A program made the translations under genes and the position numbers. The notes under the pieces are model-generated. The model made no database searches, was not told where the DNA came from, and saw nothing but the letters and a program-made list of their open reading frames with translations. From Candidatus Flexicrinis proximus (lineage in GTDB: Bacteria; Chloroflexota; Anaerolineae; Aggregatilineales; Phototrophicaceae): a DNA stretch of 64,000 nt. Positions within the stretch are counted from its first letter, which is position 1. Each line of letters begins with the position of its first letter. This document shows, piece by piece, positions 9,592-17,955 of this stretch. The stretch covers positions 1 through 64,000 of the forward strand of contig JADJQF010000006.1 of NCBI GenBank assembly GCA_016712885.1, written 5' to 3'.

Positions 9592-10401
9592 AATCGCTCT
9601 CTAAGACGACATAAAGTCTGGGACAGTTCAATGGTCAGTTACACGGATGTTCACTAATTGAGATGGGCCTTTTGTGCTCGAGTCTCATAACTCTGACGAT
9701 GTTGATATAGAACGGCAAGTTACAGGTTGCCGGCCTCAGAATCCCAACGGGATGTCGATGTCACATCACGTATCGAGGGAAGGACGGGGTCTAGGATTGG
9801 TCTTGGCGGAAGCGAATGACCTCCAGGCGGCCAATCGCGATGTAGCAAATACAGATGGCGCTATGCCTGAAATTCAAGGATATACCGTCATGCCCGTGTT
9901 GGAATTGTTTCTGCAAGCGGTGCGAAAGCTGGCGCGAACACGGGGTCGATCTGTACACTTCACTAGGGTCGAACGATAGTGTTACCCAGCGCGCGTGACT
10001 TCCTCCCTGTACGCCAGTGATGAGTATTATTCCGAATGGGAATAGCCGCACGTTGGAGTTTAGTATTGAGGGTACAGGAGAGCCCCGCCCACCGATTGAC
10101 TATGAGCCGCAAGTGTGTAATAAGAACGGTGATCCCATCCCCCAATGCACGAAATTGGCCGACCTTGCTAACCGTGTGGCAACGCAAGTTCAAATGATCA
10201 AGTCGCGTCTTCGAATCGGAGCTTGGAAAGCCCGAGTTCGGTCGGGATTGATCGTAGAGAAGAGTAATGAGCCTTGTGCACTATCCGGGAATGAGTTGCG
10301 TGTGCCGAATCGCCCAAGCAACGGGGAAGTTGATCAAGACCTACAGCAGATCGCTCTTACAGAGTTTCAATGGCTCTACGGCCAGCGCAGGCGGAGCGCG
10401 T
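9592..10401. other. AT-richer stretch with doubtful frames
   Basis: Two open frames (9674-9979 and 10017-10448, +) are present, but neither has a recognisable domain, signal peptide or convincing ribosome-binding site. The second runs straight into the Rhs-like relic. Together with that relic this probably represents one decayed gene. Composition is closer to the 2830-5900 segment than to the surrounding genome. Confidence 0.35.
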
Positions 10402-10642
10402 CATCGCGATTCCAATGTCGAACGACGGGCCGTTCACGCTGCAAGTGAACAACCTTGCCGAAAGGCTCAGCGTCATCCGGCCATGTGATGCGCTTTAAGC
10501 GCTCTCGGTCGACGCCAGTATACGCTCAGACGATCGGCTACGAAGATGCCGCCTCGCGCGTCCTGGATGTCGAAACCTATCCGGGGGGAATACTGCCTGA
10601 CGCCGTTGAGACGTTTGCGGGAATAAGGGCGGCTGAGGCGAG
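10402..10642 (+). pseudogene. YD/Rhs-repeat protein fragment (copy 2)
   Basis: At nucleotide level this parallels 5908-6160: TCGAACGACGGGCCGTTCAC, then CGTCATCCGGCCATGTGATG, CTCGGTCGACGCC, and the shared terminal GGGAATAAGGGCGGC. Its coding frame is broken earlier (after LSNDGPFTLQVNN-like residues MSNDGPFTLQVNN). The two fragments bracket a 4.2-kb block of decayed high-GC genes. Confidence 0.5.
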
Positions 10643-10652
10643 GGTTCATGGC

Positions 10653-10700
10653 GGACGCCATATATGGCGTCCCTACAGGGATTTTGGAAATGCTGTAGGG
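10653..10700. repeat. 20-bp palindrome plus CCCTACAG hairpin
   Basis: GGACGCCATATATGGCGTCC (10653-10672) is a perfect palindrome. It abuts CCCTACAG (10671-10678), which pairs with CTGTAGGG (10693-10700). On the minus strand these hairpins follow the TrkA-like gene, so they may act as its transcript end, although no T-run is present. A CGTCCCTACAGG motif recurs at 45966 and, with one change, at 52546. Confidence 0.5.
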
Positions 10701-10752
10701 TGGCGTGCGAACCGGAGGCCGGGGTCAGGGTGTGAGGCGCGAGGGGATGCGC

Positions 10753-11847
10753 TCAACGCGGGGGGCGGGAGTTCGGGCGGTTGAGGCCGGCGAGTTCGCG
10801 CATTTTGTCGTTCTGGGCGAAGATGACGAGCGTGTCACCGGCCAGCACGGTGATGGCGTTGTCGGGGTGGACCTCGGCGGCGGCGCCGTCGTGGGCGTGG
10901 AGGACGACATCGACATCGTAGCGGTCCTGGATGCTGCCGACGGTGCGGCCTTCGTAATACGAGCCGGGCGAGACCGTCAGGCGGAACATAGCATACTGGC
11001 GGTTATGGATGCTCAGGGTCTGGGTGACTTCGACGCCGACGGCGGCCCCGGCGAACAGGGGCGTGGCGATATCGGCGCTGCTGAGGACGGCCGCGACACC
11101 GAGAAAGTTCTTCATCTGCTCGGCGAACTGGGTATCGCCCATGCGGGTGACGATGCGCAGGGCCGGGTTCAAGTCACGGGCGCGCATGACCATTTCGAGA
11201 TTGACGGTGTCCTGGGAGGTGCAGACCAGCAGGGCGTCAGCGTCGCTGATGGCGGCCTTTTCGAGAGTGGCGGCGCTGCGGCCGTCGCCGAGGATGAACG
11301 GCACATTGAGGTCGCGCAGGGCGGATTCCTCCTGCGGGGTGAAGGACTGATCGACGGCGACGACCTCGAAGCCCATCTCCACAAGCGCGCGTGTCACTTT
11401 TAGGCCGACATGGCCGACGCCCAAGACAATCGTATGATGTCGCATAGTTGAAACAATCGCTTCCTGCCAGGCGGTGCGCCGCCCGCTGCGGTCAAAGAAC
11501 AAACGCGCGAAATCGGCCACGCCGCGCCCGACGATGAACAGGGCGATGGGCGGCATGGCGTACCAGAAGATCAGCAGATACCACTGGGTCGGGATCTCGA
11601 TGGGCGAGGCCAGCAGCATGAACGAGAACATGATGTAGGGCAGCTCGAACCAGGGCAGGCGCTGGAGGCCGGCGTGGACCATCAGTTCACCGTAGATCAG
11701 GCCCAAGCCGACGGTCGCCAGCAGGAAAATCACGAGCGGCAGGCGAAATTCGCTGAGCAGCGCGCGGGTATCGCGCCAGGCGACCTGCACGAGGCGGAGA
11801 AGGCCGCGTCTGCGGCGGAGTTTTACAGTCGGGGTGTTTAGAGCCAT
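10753..11847 (-). CDS. TrkA/RCK-domain potassium channel-like protein
   Basis: The 364-residue protein begins with a basic tail and two membrane segments (about 33-53 and 66-86), with a third hydrophobic stretch near 91-113. A TrkA-N Rossmann domain follows: HHTIVLGVGHVGLKVTRAL binds NAD(H) or nucleotides, and GDGRSAATLEKAAISDADAL is the typical RCK strand. A TrkA-C domain closes the protein (residues about 275-350). It resembles ligand-gated K+ channels or their regulators, but no TVGYG filter is visible between the hydrophobic segments. Cation transport is therefore uncertain. Divergent from psuG with 41 bases between. Confidence 0.75.
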   Translation of the reverse strand: MALNTPTVKLRRRRGLLRLVQVAWRDTRALLSEFRLPLVIFLLATVGLGLIYGELMVHAGLQRLPWFELPYIMFSFMLLASPIEIPTQWYLLIFWYAMPPIALFIVGRGVADFARLFFDRSGRRTAWQEAIVSTMRHHTIVLGVGHVGLKVTRALVEMGFEVVAVDQSFTPQEESALRDLNVPFILGDGRSAATLEKAAISDADALLVCTSQDTVNLEMVMRARDLNPALRIVTRMGDTQFAEQMKNFLGVAAVLSSADIATPLFAGAAVGVEVTQTLSIHNRQYAMFRLTVSPGSYYEGRTVGSIQDRYDVDVVLHAHDGAAAEVHPDNAITVLAGDTLVIFAQNDKMRELAGLNRPNSRPPR

Positions 11848-11888
11848 AGTCGTGATTATAATGCCGGTATAACCGCAAGGAGGATAGT
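11848..11888. promoter_or_regulatory. shared divergent promoter region
   Basis: The 41-bp gap between the TrkA-like gene and psuG contains TATAAT at 11857-11862 on the + strand, a good -10 for psuG with only a weak -35. A strong AAGGAGG ribosome-binding site lies seven bases before the psuG ATG. The leftward promoter must overlap it. Confidence 0.4.
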
Positions 11889-12809
11889 ATGCCTCAAGAT
11901 TTGGTCATTGCACCGCGCATTCAATGGGCGCTGGCAGAAGGGCGCCCGGTGGTGGCGCTCGAGTCGACCTTGATTACCCACGGACTGCCCTATCCGCATA
12001 ATGTCGAGACCGCGCTGGCGATGGAAGCCGCGGTACGCGAAGGCGGCGCGGAGCCGGCAACGATTGCCGTCCTGAAAGGCCGGATCACGGTCGGGCTTTC
12101 GGCTGACGAGGTTGAGCGACTGGGGCAAGCGCCGTCGGGTACTGTCCGCAAGGTGAGCCGGCGCGACATGGCGATCGCGGTCGGGCTGGGGGAAGACGGC
12201 GCGACGACGGTGGCGGGGACGATGATCGTCGCCGCATGGGCCGGGATTTCGGTATTCAGCACGGGCGGGATCGGCGGCGTACACCGCGGGCATCCGTTCG
12301 ATGTTTCGGCCGACTTGATCGAGTTGGGGCGCACGCCGGTGGCGGTGGTGTGCAGCGGGGCGAAGTCGATCCTCGATCTGCCGCTGACGCTGGAAGTCCT
12401 GGAAACGCAGGGAGTCCCGGTGCTGGGCTACCAGACCGACACGCTGCCGGCGTTCTACTCGCGGTCAAGCGGGCTGGCAGTGACGGCGCGGGTCGAAAGC
12501 GCCGAGCAGGTCGCGAAGGTGATCCAGGCGGCGCGACATCTGGGCCTGTCGCACGGTATTTTAATTGCCGTCCCAGTGCCGGAAGCAGACGCGATGCCGG
12601 AGGCCATGGCAGAGGCCGCTATCCGGCGGGCGACCGAAGAAGCGGACGCGCAGGGGATACACGGCAAAGACGTGACGCCGTTCGTGCTGTCGCGGGTGGC
12701 CGAACTGACCGAAGGCGTGTCACGCGGGGCGAACACGTCGCTGCTGGTGAACAACGCGCGGGTGGGCGGACTCATCGCAAAGGCGCTGGCAGCGCAGAAA
12801 ACGTTATAG
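11889..12809 (+). CDS. psuG: pseudouridine-5'-phosphate glycosidase
   Basis: This 306-residue protein belongs to the PsuG/IndA family, which reversibly cleaves pseudouridine 5'-phosphate to uracil and ribose 5-phosphate using Mn2+. Family landmarks are VVALESTLITHGLPYPHNVE at the N-terminus, GGAEPATIAVLKGRITVGL, KVSRRDMAIAV, FSTGGIGGVHRG, DVSADLIELGRTPVAVVCSG, and GKDVTPFVLSRV near the end, with NTSLLVNNARVG. Length is normal. Start chosen from the AAGGAGG seven bases upstream. No psuK kinase is adjacent, unlike the E. coli pair, so the partner must be elsewhere or absent. Confidence 0.93.
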   Translation: MPQDLVIAPRIQWALAEGRPVVALESTLITHGLPYPHNVETALAMEAAVREGGAEPATIAVLKGRITVGLSADEVERLGQAPSGTVRKVSRRDMAIAVGLGEDGATTVAGTMIVAAWAGISVFSTGGIGGVHRGHPFDVSADLIELGRTPVAVVCSGAKSILDLPLTLEVLETQGVPVLGYQTDTLPAFYSRSSGLAVTARVESAEQVAKVIQAARHLGLSHGILIAVPVPEADAMPEAMAEAAIRRATEEADAQGIHGKDVTPFVLSRVAELTEGVSRGANTSLLVNNARVGGLIAKALAAQKTL

Positions 12810-12955
12810 GCGCGCGACGCGGAAAACAGCGGATCCCGTGAAGCATGCGGGTATCCACGCTATAATACCCGCCGTAACGTTACGAGATGGACGCTGCTTA
12901 TGGAGTCCGTCGTGCCGCATATCACTTCAGTCCATGTCCCTTCATTGAGGTATCG

Positions 12956-14854
12956 ATGACTACGCGACTGACCAGCCGACTTCCCCCCCGCCTGATCCGG
13001 CGGCTGCGCGGCGCCTGGGTGGCGCTGGCACTGTTCGTCATCATCACATGGGTGCCGCGCATCCTCGCACGGTTCAGCTCCCTGCCGCCCGATGACGGTC
13101 TGGCGCTGCTGAGCCGGCTTGTAGAGGTCTTTACATTCACGATGTTCGCGGCGGTGGCGCTGACGCTGTACTGGCGGCGCGGGGACGACTGGCTGGCGCT
13201 GTTCACGGGCATGATGCTGCTGCTGACGGCGTATGGCTATACCGGCAGCCGGCTGACTGGAACGTACTGGGCATTTGCGTCGTTCTTTCTGGTCGTGCTG
13301 ATGGAGGTCTTTCAGGTCACATTCTTCTATATCTTTCCGGACGGGAAGTTTTTGCCGCGATGGGCGAAGTACGGCGTGGTGCCGCTGTTCGTCTTCCGAT
13401 TCCTGATCTGGGAGAACATCTATCGCAACAGCCTGCCACAGGGCGCGCTGGAAGTCGGGATCGTCGTCCTGCTGCTGCTGATCGGCGTCGGCCTGCAGGT
13501 GTATCGCTACCGGTCCTACGCCAACCCGACACAACGGCAGCAGGTCAAATGGCTGCTGGTGGGCTTCACGGCGACGATCCTATTTGTCGCGCCATCAGTG
13601 TATGTCGTGAGCGTGTTCACCGACACGGCCCGCGAACTGGTCGCGGTCGTGGTGATTTTGCGGACGCTGGCGCTGCTGCTGGTGCCGATCTCGCTGGGCA
13701 TTTCGGTGATGCGCTACCGGCTGTGGGATCTGGACCTGACGATCAACCGCTCGGTAAAGGGCGTAATTGTCGGCGCGTTTCTGGCGGCGATTTTCGCGGC
13801 GGTCTTCCTGGCTACACGGGCGGGGATTCAGGCGCTTTTCGGGCCGCAGTCGTCGGTGTTCGCCCTTGCGGCGGGCGTGATCGTGGTCGGTCTGCTGTTT
13901 AACCCCGTGCGGGACCGCGTGCGGCATTTCATCGACACGCGGCTGTACGATCTGCGTTTCGACCTCGACGAACTGCGCGAGTCGCAGAAGCCGCCGGAGG
14001 TCAAGAAGCCGGGGACGATGACCGGGCAGCATGTGGGTGAATACGAAGTCCTCGATTTGCTGGGGCGAGGCGGCATGGGCGAGGTGTATCTGGGCTTCGG
14101 CGGCGAGCGGATCGTCGCGATCAAGATTATGCCGCCAGAAATCGCTTCACAGGGCAAGAACGCACAGCGGTTCGAGCGGGAAATCGAAGCGCTGAAGACG
14201 CTGGACCATCCGAACGTCGTCCACCTGATCGACTCGGGGGTCGATAATGACCGCCGCTACATGATCATGGACTTCATCGACGGGCAGGACCTGACGCATG
14301 TGCTGCGCGAGAAAGGGATGTTCTCGCCTGAGGTCGCGTACGACATCGTCAAGCAGATCGGGGCGGCGCTGACATATATCCACAGCCGCGAGCAGATCCA
14401 CCGCGACGTCACGAGCGGCAACATCATGCTGAGTCCTAACGGCGAACGGTACGACGCGGTGCTGATGGACTTCGGGCTGGTCAAGATGCTGAAGACGCCG
14501 ACCAACATCACGATGAGCAGCGATGTGATGGGGACGATCGATTATATGGCGCCGGAACAGATCGTCCAGACGCAGACAGTTGACCTGCGGAGCGATATCT
14601 ACGCGCTGGGCGCGGTGTATTACGAGATGCTCACGGGCAAACGTCCGTTCTCAGGCGGGCCGGCGCAGGTGTTGTTCGGGCATTTGTACCAACCGCCGCC
14701 GGACCCGCGACAGGTGCGGCCAGAGCTGCCGCGCGGACTGAGCCACGCGATCATGCGCGCGCTGGCCAAGTCACCGGACGACCGTTTCCAGACGGTGCAG
14801 GAGTTTGTCGAGGCGGCTGGAGCGCCGGAGGTCGAAGCGGCGGCGGCGGCGTGA
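12956..14854 (+). CDS. polytopic membrane Ser/Thr protein kinase
   Basis: Residues 1-320 hold about nine membrane helices ending with RYRLWDLDLTINRSVKG and NPVRDRVRHFIDTRLYDLRF. This module is usually found in front of histidine kinases in Chloroflexota and Actinobacteria. A Hanks-type kinase follows (about 359-625): LGRGGMGEVY, VAIKI, a catalytic loop HRDVTSGN, DFGLVK, MAPEQ and DLRSDIYALGAVYYEML. The lysine of the HRDxKxxN loop is Thr here, while HRD, DFG and the VAIK lysine are kept. ATG at 12956 follows GAGGT; an earlier ATG at 12887 is possible. TATAAT at 12861 may be its -10. Convergent with another kinase. Confidence 0.88.
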   Translation: MTTRLTSRLPPRLIRRLRGAWVALALFVIITWVPRILARFSSLPPDDGLALLSRLVEVFTFTMFAAVALTLYWRRGDDWLALFTGMMLLLTAYGYTGSRLTGTYWAFASFFLVVLMEVFQVTFFYIFPDGKFLPRWAKYGVVPLFVFRFLIWENIYRNSLPQGALEVGIVVLLLLIGVGLQVYRYRSYANPTQRQQVKWLLVGFTATILFVAPSVYVVSVFTDTARELVAVVVILRTLALLLVPISLGISVMRYRLWDLDLTINRSVKGVIVGAFLAAIFAAVFLATRAGIQALFGPQSSVFALAAGVIVVGLLFNPVRDRVRHFIDTRLYDLRFDLDELRESQKPPEVKKPGTMTGQHVGEYEVLDLLGRGGMGEVYLGFGGERIVAIKIMPPEIASQGKNAQRFEREIEALKTLDHPNVVHLIDSGVDNDRRYMIMDFIDGQDLTHVLREKGMFSPEVAYDIVKQIGAALTYIHSREQIHRDVTSGNIMLSPNGERYDAVLMDFGLVKMLKTPTNITMSSDVMGTIDYMAPEQIVQTQTVDLRSDIYALGAVYYEMLTGKRPFSGGPAQVLFGHLYQPPPDPRQVRPELPRGLSHAIMRALAKSPDDRFQTVQEFVEAAGAPEVEAAAAA

Positions 14855-14885
14855 GGGAAGAACGCCCCTGAGGCTCCTCGTAACC

Positions 14886-17144
14886 TCAATACGCGGGTAC
14901 GAGCCAGGTTTCCGTGTCGCTGCCGTCGATGGTCCACGCTTCGATCATGCCATCGGCGGTGCGTACCTGCCACCAGCGGTAGGCGTCCCGACATACCGGC
15001 CCCCCGACAACCAGCAGTTCTTCGCCGGGATAGGCCTGGGTGATGACGGCCTCCGGCCCGCCGGAGGTGGTTGGCGAAGTCCGCAAGTTGCTGCGCAGGG
15101 GCGGCGTCACCACCACAAGCCAGCCACTGCGAATCGATGAGGCACGTGTCCCAGGACAGGCGGTTGAATCGGGTGAACCGCTGTTAGAGGGGCGGTCGTC
15201 AAACACGCCGGTACGGACAAGGTTCGGGATATTGTCCTGCCCGATTTCGGCAACCCAGCCCGTCCTGGAACCAAATTCGACTTCCCACCAGACATAACCG
15301 TCGCTGCAGTTAGGGCCGTCGAGGATTTTGACAGCCGAGCGTATCGGGATGACGAATTCGATGCGAGCTTCGATCCGGCCGCGGCGGCGCGCATTGGCGG
15401 ACTGCGGCGTGAGATCACTGATGCGCGCGAGATCCCCAATGCTGAGAACGCTGTCCGGGTTCCCGCAGTTCGCAGCCCGAATGGGTGTAGCACTCGGGCG
15501 GCGGGTCGGCACAATTGTGGGCCTAGGCGTGTGCGTCCGGGTCAGCGAGGGTGTACGTGTCGGGACAGGCGTCCTGGTCGGCGACGGTGTCGGCGTGGGC
15601 GTCCTAGTCCGGCTGGGTGTCGGCGTTGGGGACTGAGTCGCGCTGGCGGTCGGTGTAGACGTCGGGGAGGGAGTGTGGGTTGCAGTCGCGGTTGGCGTAG
15701 TGGTTGGCGTAGACGTCAGCGTAGCGGTTGGAGTAGAGGTCGGCGAGGATGTCGGGGACGATGTTGGCGTCGGCGTGGGGGTAGCGGTCAGTGTATCGGT
15801 AATGGTCGGGGTTGCGGTCCAATTGGTTGCCGTGGCCGTCTGCTCTGCCGCGGCCGTGCCGGTCACGATAGCCCCGAGGGCGAGCAAAATGGCGGTCTCG
15901 GTCTGAATGACCGACTGCGTCTGCTGGGCAAGAGCGAGAAGATCGGGCGTGACGGTCATGGACGGTGTGACTGAGGGCGTCGTGCTGGCCGTCGGGGACG
16001 GCGAGGATGAAGGCGAAAGGGAATCCAGCAGCACTACAGCCGCGATGGTCGCTGTGGGCTGCATGCCACCGCCCGAGAAAGCCACGATGCCCAACAGAGC
16101 GATCACACCGACCAGGAGTACCGCCAAGGCAATTCCGAGATAGGACGCCTGCCGAGCTGTACCCTGCATAGGTACGCTGCGGGGCGCAGACGAGAAACTG
16201 TCGGGCCGGGCCGAAACGGAAGGTGGTCGCGCGGAGATGGAGGGTGGTCGCGCCGACGAAGAAACGAAGAAGAAGCCGGTCGCTTCGCCGTGACTGCCCT
16301 CAATCGCGCTCTCGAACGCCTGCGCCAACTGTGTGCAGTTGGGGAAGCGCTGCGCGGGATCCTTGGCCATCCCGCGACCTATCACAGCCATCACGCTTAA
16401 TGGGATGTCGGGCTTGAGCAGATGCAGCGGCGTCGGCTGTTCTTCTTTGATCTTGTACCAGAGCGAGGGCAGGTTATCGGCGACAAAAGGCATGCGTCCG
16501 GCGATAAGCTGGTAGGTCATGACAGCCAGTGCGTACTGGTCGGCGGCCGGGGTAAGTTCCTGCTTCGACCACTGTTCCGGCGGCATGTAGCTGGGTGTTC
16601 CCATCATCATGTCGGCCCCGGTAAGCTCGGCGCGAGTCGCGTCGGAGATGAGCTTGGCGATGCCGAAATCGACGATGATGGCCTGACCCTGATTGTTGAA
16701 CATAATGTTGGCGGGTTTGATGTCGCGGTGGACGACCCCCTGCCAATGGGCGTAATCCAGAGCGCTCGCAATCTCATTAAGGATGAGGGAGACTTCACCG
16801 AGGGAAGGGCCGGAGCTTTGCCCTTCTTTGAGCCGCTTGAACCGTTCGGTCAGGGTGCCGCCGGTCAAGTGCTGCATGACGATGTAGTTGATGTCACGCT
16901 CGACGCCAAAATCGTAGATACGGACGATGTGGCTGTGTTCGAGGTTGGCGGCAGTTTGCGCCTCGCGGATGAAGCGCGCCTGAACGTCGGGGGTGGCTGT
17001 CCCGAGATTAACAACTTTGACGGCAACTTCGCGCTTGAGGGAGTCGTCGTAGGCGCGGTAGACAGCACCCATCCCGCCGGCCCCGAGCAGGTCGCGCAGC
17101 GCGTATTTGCCTAACATCGTACCGGAGAGCTGATTGTTATCCAT
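14886..17144 (-). CDS. membrane Ser/Thr kinase with extracellular SH3b domains
   Basis: With the ATG at 17144 the protein has 752 residues. A Hanks-type kinase occupies 10-275: LGAGGMGAVY, VAVKVV, HRDIKPANIMF, DFGIAK and MPPEQ, all key residues present. One membrane helix (YLGIALAVLLVGVIALLGIV) follows near 335. A long low-complexity Thr/Pro/Ser linker runs from about 390 to 570. Two SH3b-like domains finish it, each with the ILDGPNCSDGYVWWEV-type core. Topology implies a cytoplasmic kinase and an outside sensor, by analogy with PASTA kinases that read the cell wall; the ligand is inferred. A good promoter lies at 17178-17207. Confidence 0.9.
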   Translation of the reverse strand: MDNNQLSGTMLGKYALRDLLGAGGMGAVYRAYDDSLKREVAVKVVNLGTATPDVQARFIREAQTAANLEHSHIVRIYDFGVERDINYIVMQHLTGGTLTERFKRLKEGQSSGPSLGEVSLILNEIASALDYAHWQGVVHRDIKPANIMFNNQGQAIIVDFGIAKLISDATRAELTGADMMMGTPSYMPPEQWSKQELTPAADQYALAVMTYQLIAGRMPFVADNLPSLWYKIKEEQPTPLHLLKPDIPLSVMAVIGRGMAKDPAQRFPNCTQLAQAFESAIEGSHGEATGFFFVSSSARPPSISARPPSVSARPDSFSSAPRSVPMQGTARQASYLGIALAVLLVGVIALLGIVAFSGGGMQPTATIAAVVLLDSLSPSSSPSPTASTTPSVTPSMTVTPDLLALAQQTQSVIQTETAILLALGAIVTGTAAAEQTATATNWTATPTITDTLTATPTPTPTSSPTSSPTSTPTATLTSTPTTTPTATATHTPSPTSTPTASATQSPTPTPSRTRTPTPTPSPTRTPVPTRTPSLTRTHTPRPTIVPTRRPSATPIRAANCGNPDSVLSIGDLARISDLTPQSANARRRGRIEARIEFVIPIRSAVKILDGPNCSDGYVWWEVEFGSRTGWVAEIGQDNIPNLVRTGVFDDRPSNSGSPDSTACPGTRASSIRSGWLVVVTPPLRSNLRTSPTTSGGPEAVITQAYPGEELLVVGGPVCRDAYRWWQVRTADGMIEAWTIDGSDTETWLVPAY

Positions 17145-17177
17145 ACATAAAGATAAAAGCGTGATAAGCGTACGGTC

Positions 17178-17207
17178 ATTATATCCTATTAACTTTCGGG
17201 CAATCAA
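17178..17207 (-). promoter_or_regulatory. sigma70-type promoter of the SH3b kinase gene
   Basis: On the minus strand TTGATT (17202-17207) and TATAAT (17178-17183) are 18 bases apart. The predicted transcript would start about 25-30 bases before the ATG at 17144. No ribosome-binding site is visible before that ATG. Confidence 0.55.
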
Positions 17208-17312
17208 AAGGGTTCTTCGAAGCCCTAACCGATCCGGTTCACAGAAAGCGTGCAGCGCCGCCCATCTATGGTAGAATTACGCTCAACAATTCGGACGGAG
17301 GCGCGCCAGTCT

Positions 17313-17837
17313 ATGGCGACCGAACTCTTGGTAGCGGTATTCCCCTCACGCAGCGTGCTGACAAAGGCACTCGACTATTTGATGTCGGTGCATGACCTGA
17401 CGATCAAGCGGGCAGCAATAGTTGCCAAGGCTACCACGGGCGAAACGATCATCATTGGCGACGACATCAGCGCGGACGAGGCTGGAATTGCTGGCGGGAC
17501 ACTCGGCGCGGCAATGACGGCACTGGGGCTGGCGCAATTAGGCGCGCTGGCACTGCCGGGCGTAGGTGTGATTATCTCGCTGGGAGCCGGGGTGCTGGTC
17601 GGCGGCCTGATCGGCGGTGCGACGGGACGGTTCGCGGCCAACCTGCTGGACAGCGGGTTCAAGTCGGGGCAGGTTGATGCGCTTGCCGCACGGCTGTACA
17701 GCGGGCATCCGGCGCTGGTGCTGGAAATGCCGTCCGATCCGAAAGTGCTTGAGCGACTCCGCAAGGAACTCTCCCCGTACCGCGCGCAGCTGGTCGAGCG
17801 GCTCAAAGATGCCAGTACCGGAAAAGGTCTGATTTGA
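17313..17837 (+). CDS. DUF1269-like membrane protein
   Basis: The 174-residue product begins MATELLVAVFPSRSVLTKAL and has a ferredoxin-like N-terminal half. A glycine-rich hydrophobic region follows (TLGAAMTALGLAQLGALALP and VGVIISLGAGVLVGGLIGGA), resembling general-stress DUF1269/glycine-zipper proteins. GGAGG lies 12 bases before the ATG at 17313; the frame is open from 17250. Function unknown; in the family it is thought to sit in or at the membrane. Divergent from the SH3b kinase and possibly sharing its control region. Confidence 0.6.
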   Translation: MATELLVAVFPSRSVLTKALDYLMSVHDLTIKRAAIVAKATTGETIIIGDDISADEAGIAGGTLGAAMTALGLAQLGALALPGVGVIISLGAGVLVGGLIGGATGRFAANLLDSGFKSGQVDALAARLYSGHPALVLEMPSDPKVLERLRKELSPYRAQLVERLKDASTGKGLI

Positions 17838-17955
17838 GCGATAGGTTCATCGTCTTTCGTGACACTCTATGGGACGGCCCCCCCACGACCGATCCGCGCT
17901 AGATTGCGGCAAACGGCGACGTGTCAAAGCCACCCTCTGAAAAAGGATCATTCGT

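Noticed and set aside
9674..10448. Two plus-strand open frames of 101 and 143 codons
   Set aside because: No domain, signal peptide or ribosome-binding site, and the second runs into an Rhs-like relic. Kept only as an uncertain stretch.
10705..11403. 232-codon plus-strand open frame opposite the TrkA-like gene
   Set aside because: The Gly/Asp-rich product is the mirror of TrkA codon bias. The minus strand has a clear RCK domain.
15540..15900. Long low-complexity stretch rich in GTCGGCGT/GTGTCGG-type units, looks like a tandem repeat or satellite
   Set aside because: It is the coding region of the Thr/Pro/Ser-rich linker of the SH3b kinase on the minus strand. Units are irregular and in frame, so it is a protein linker and not a DNA satellite.
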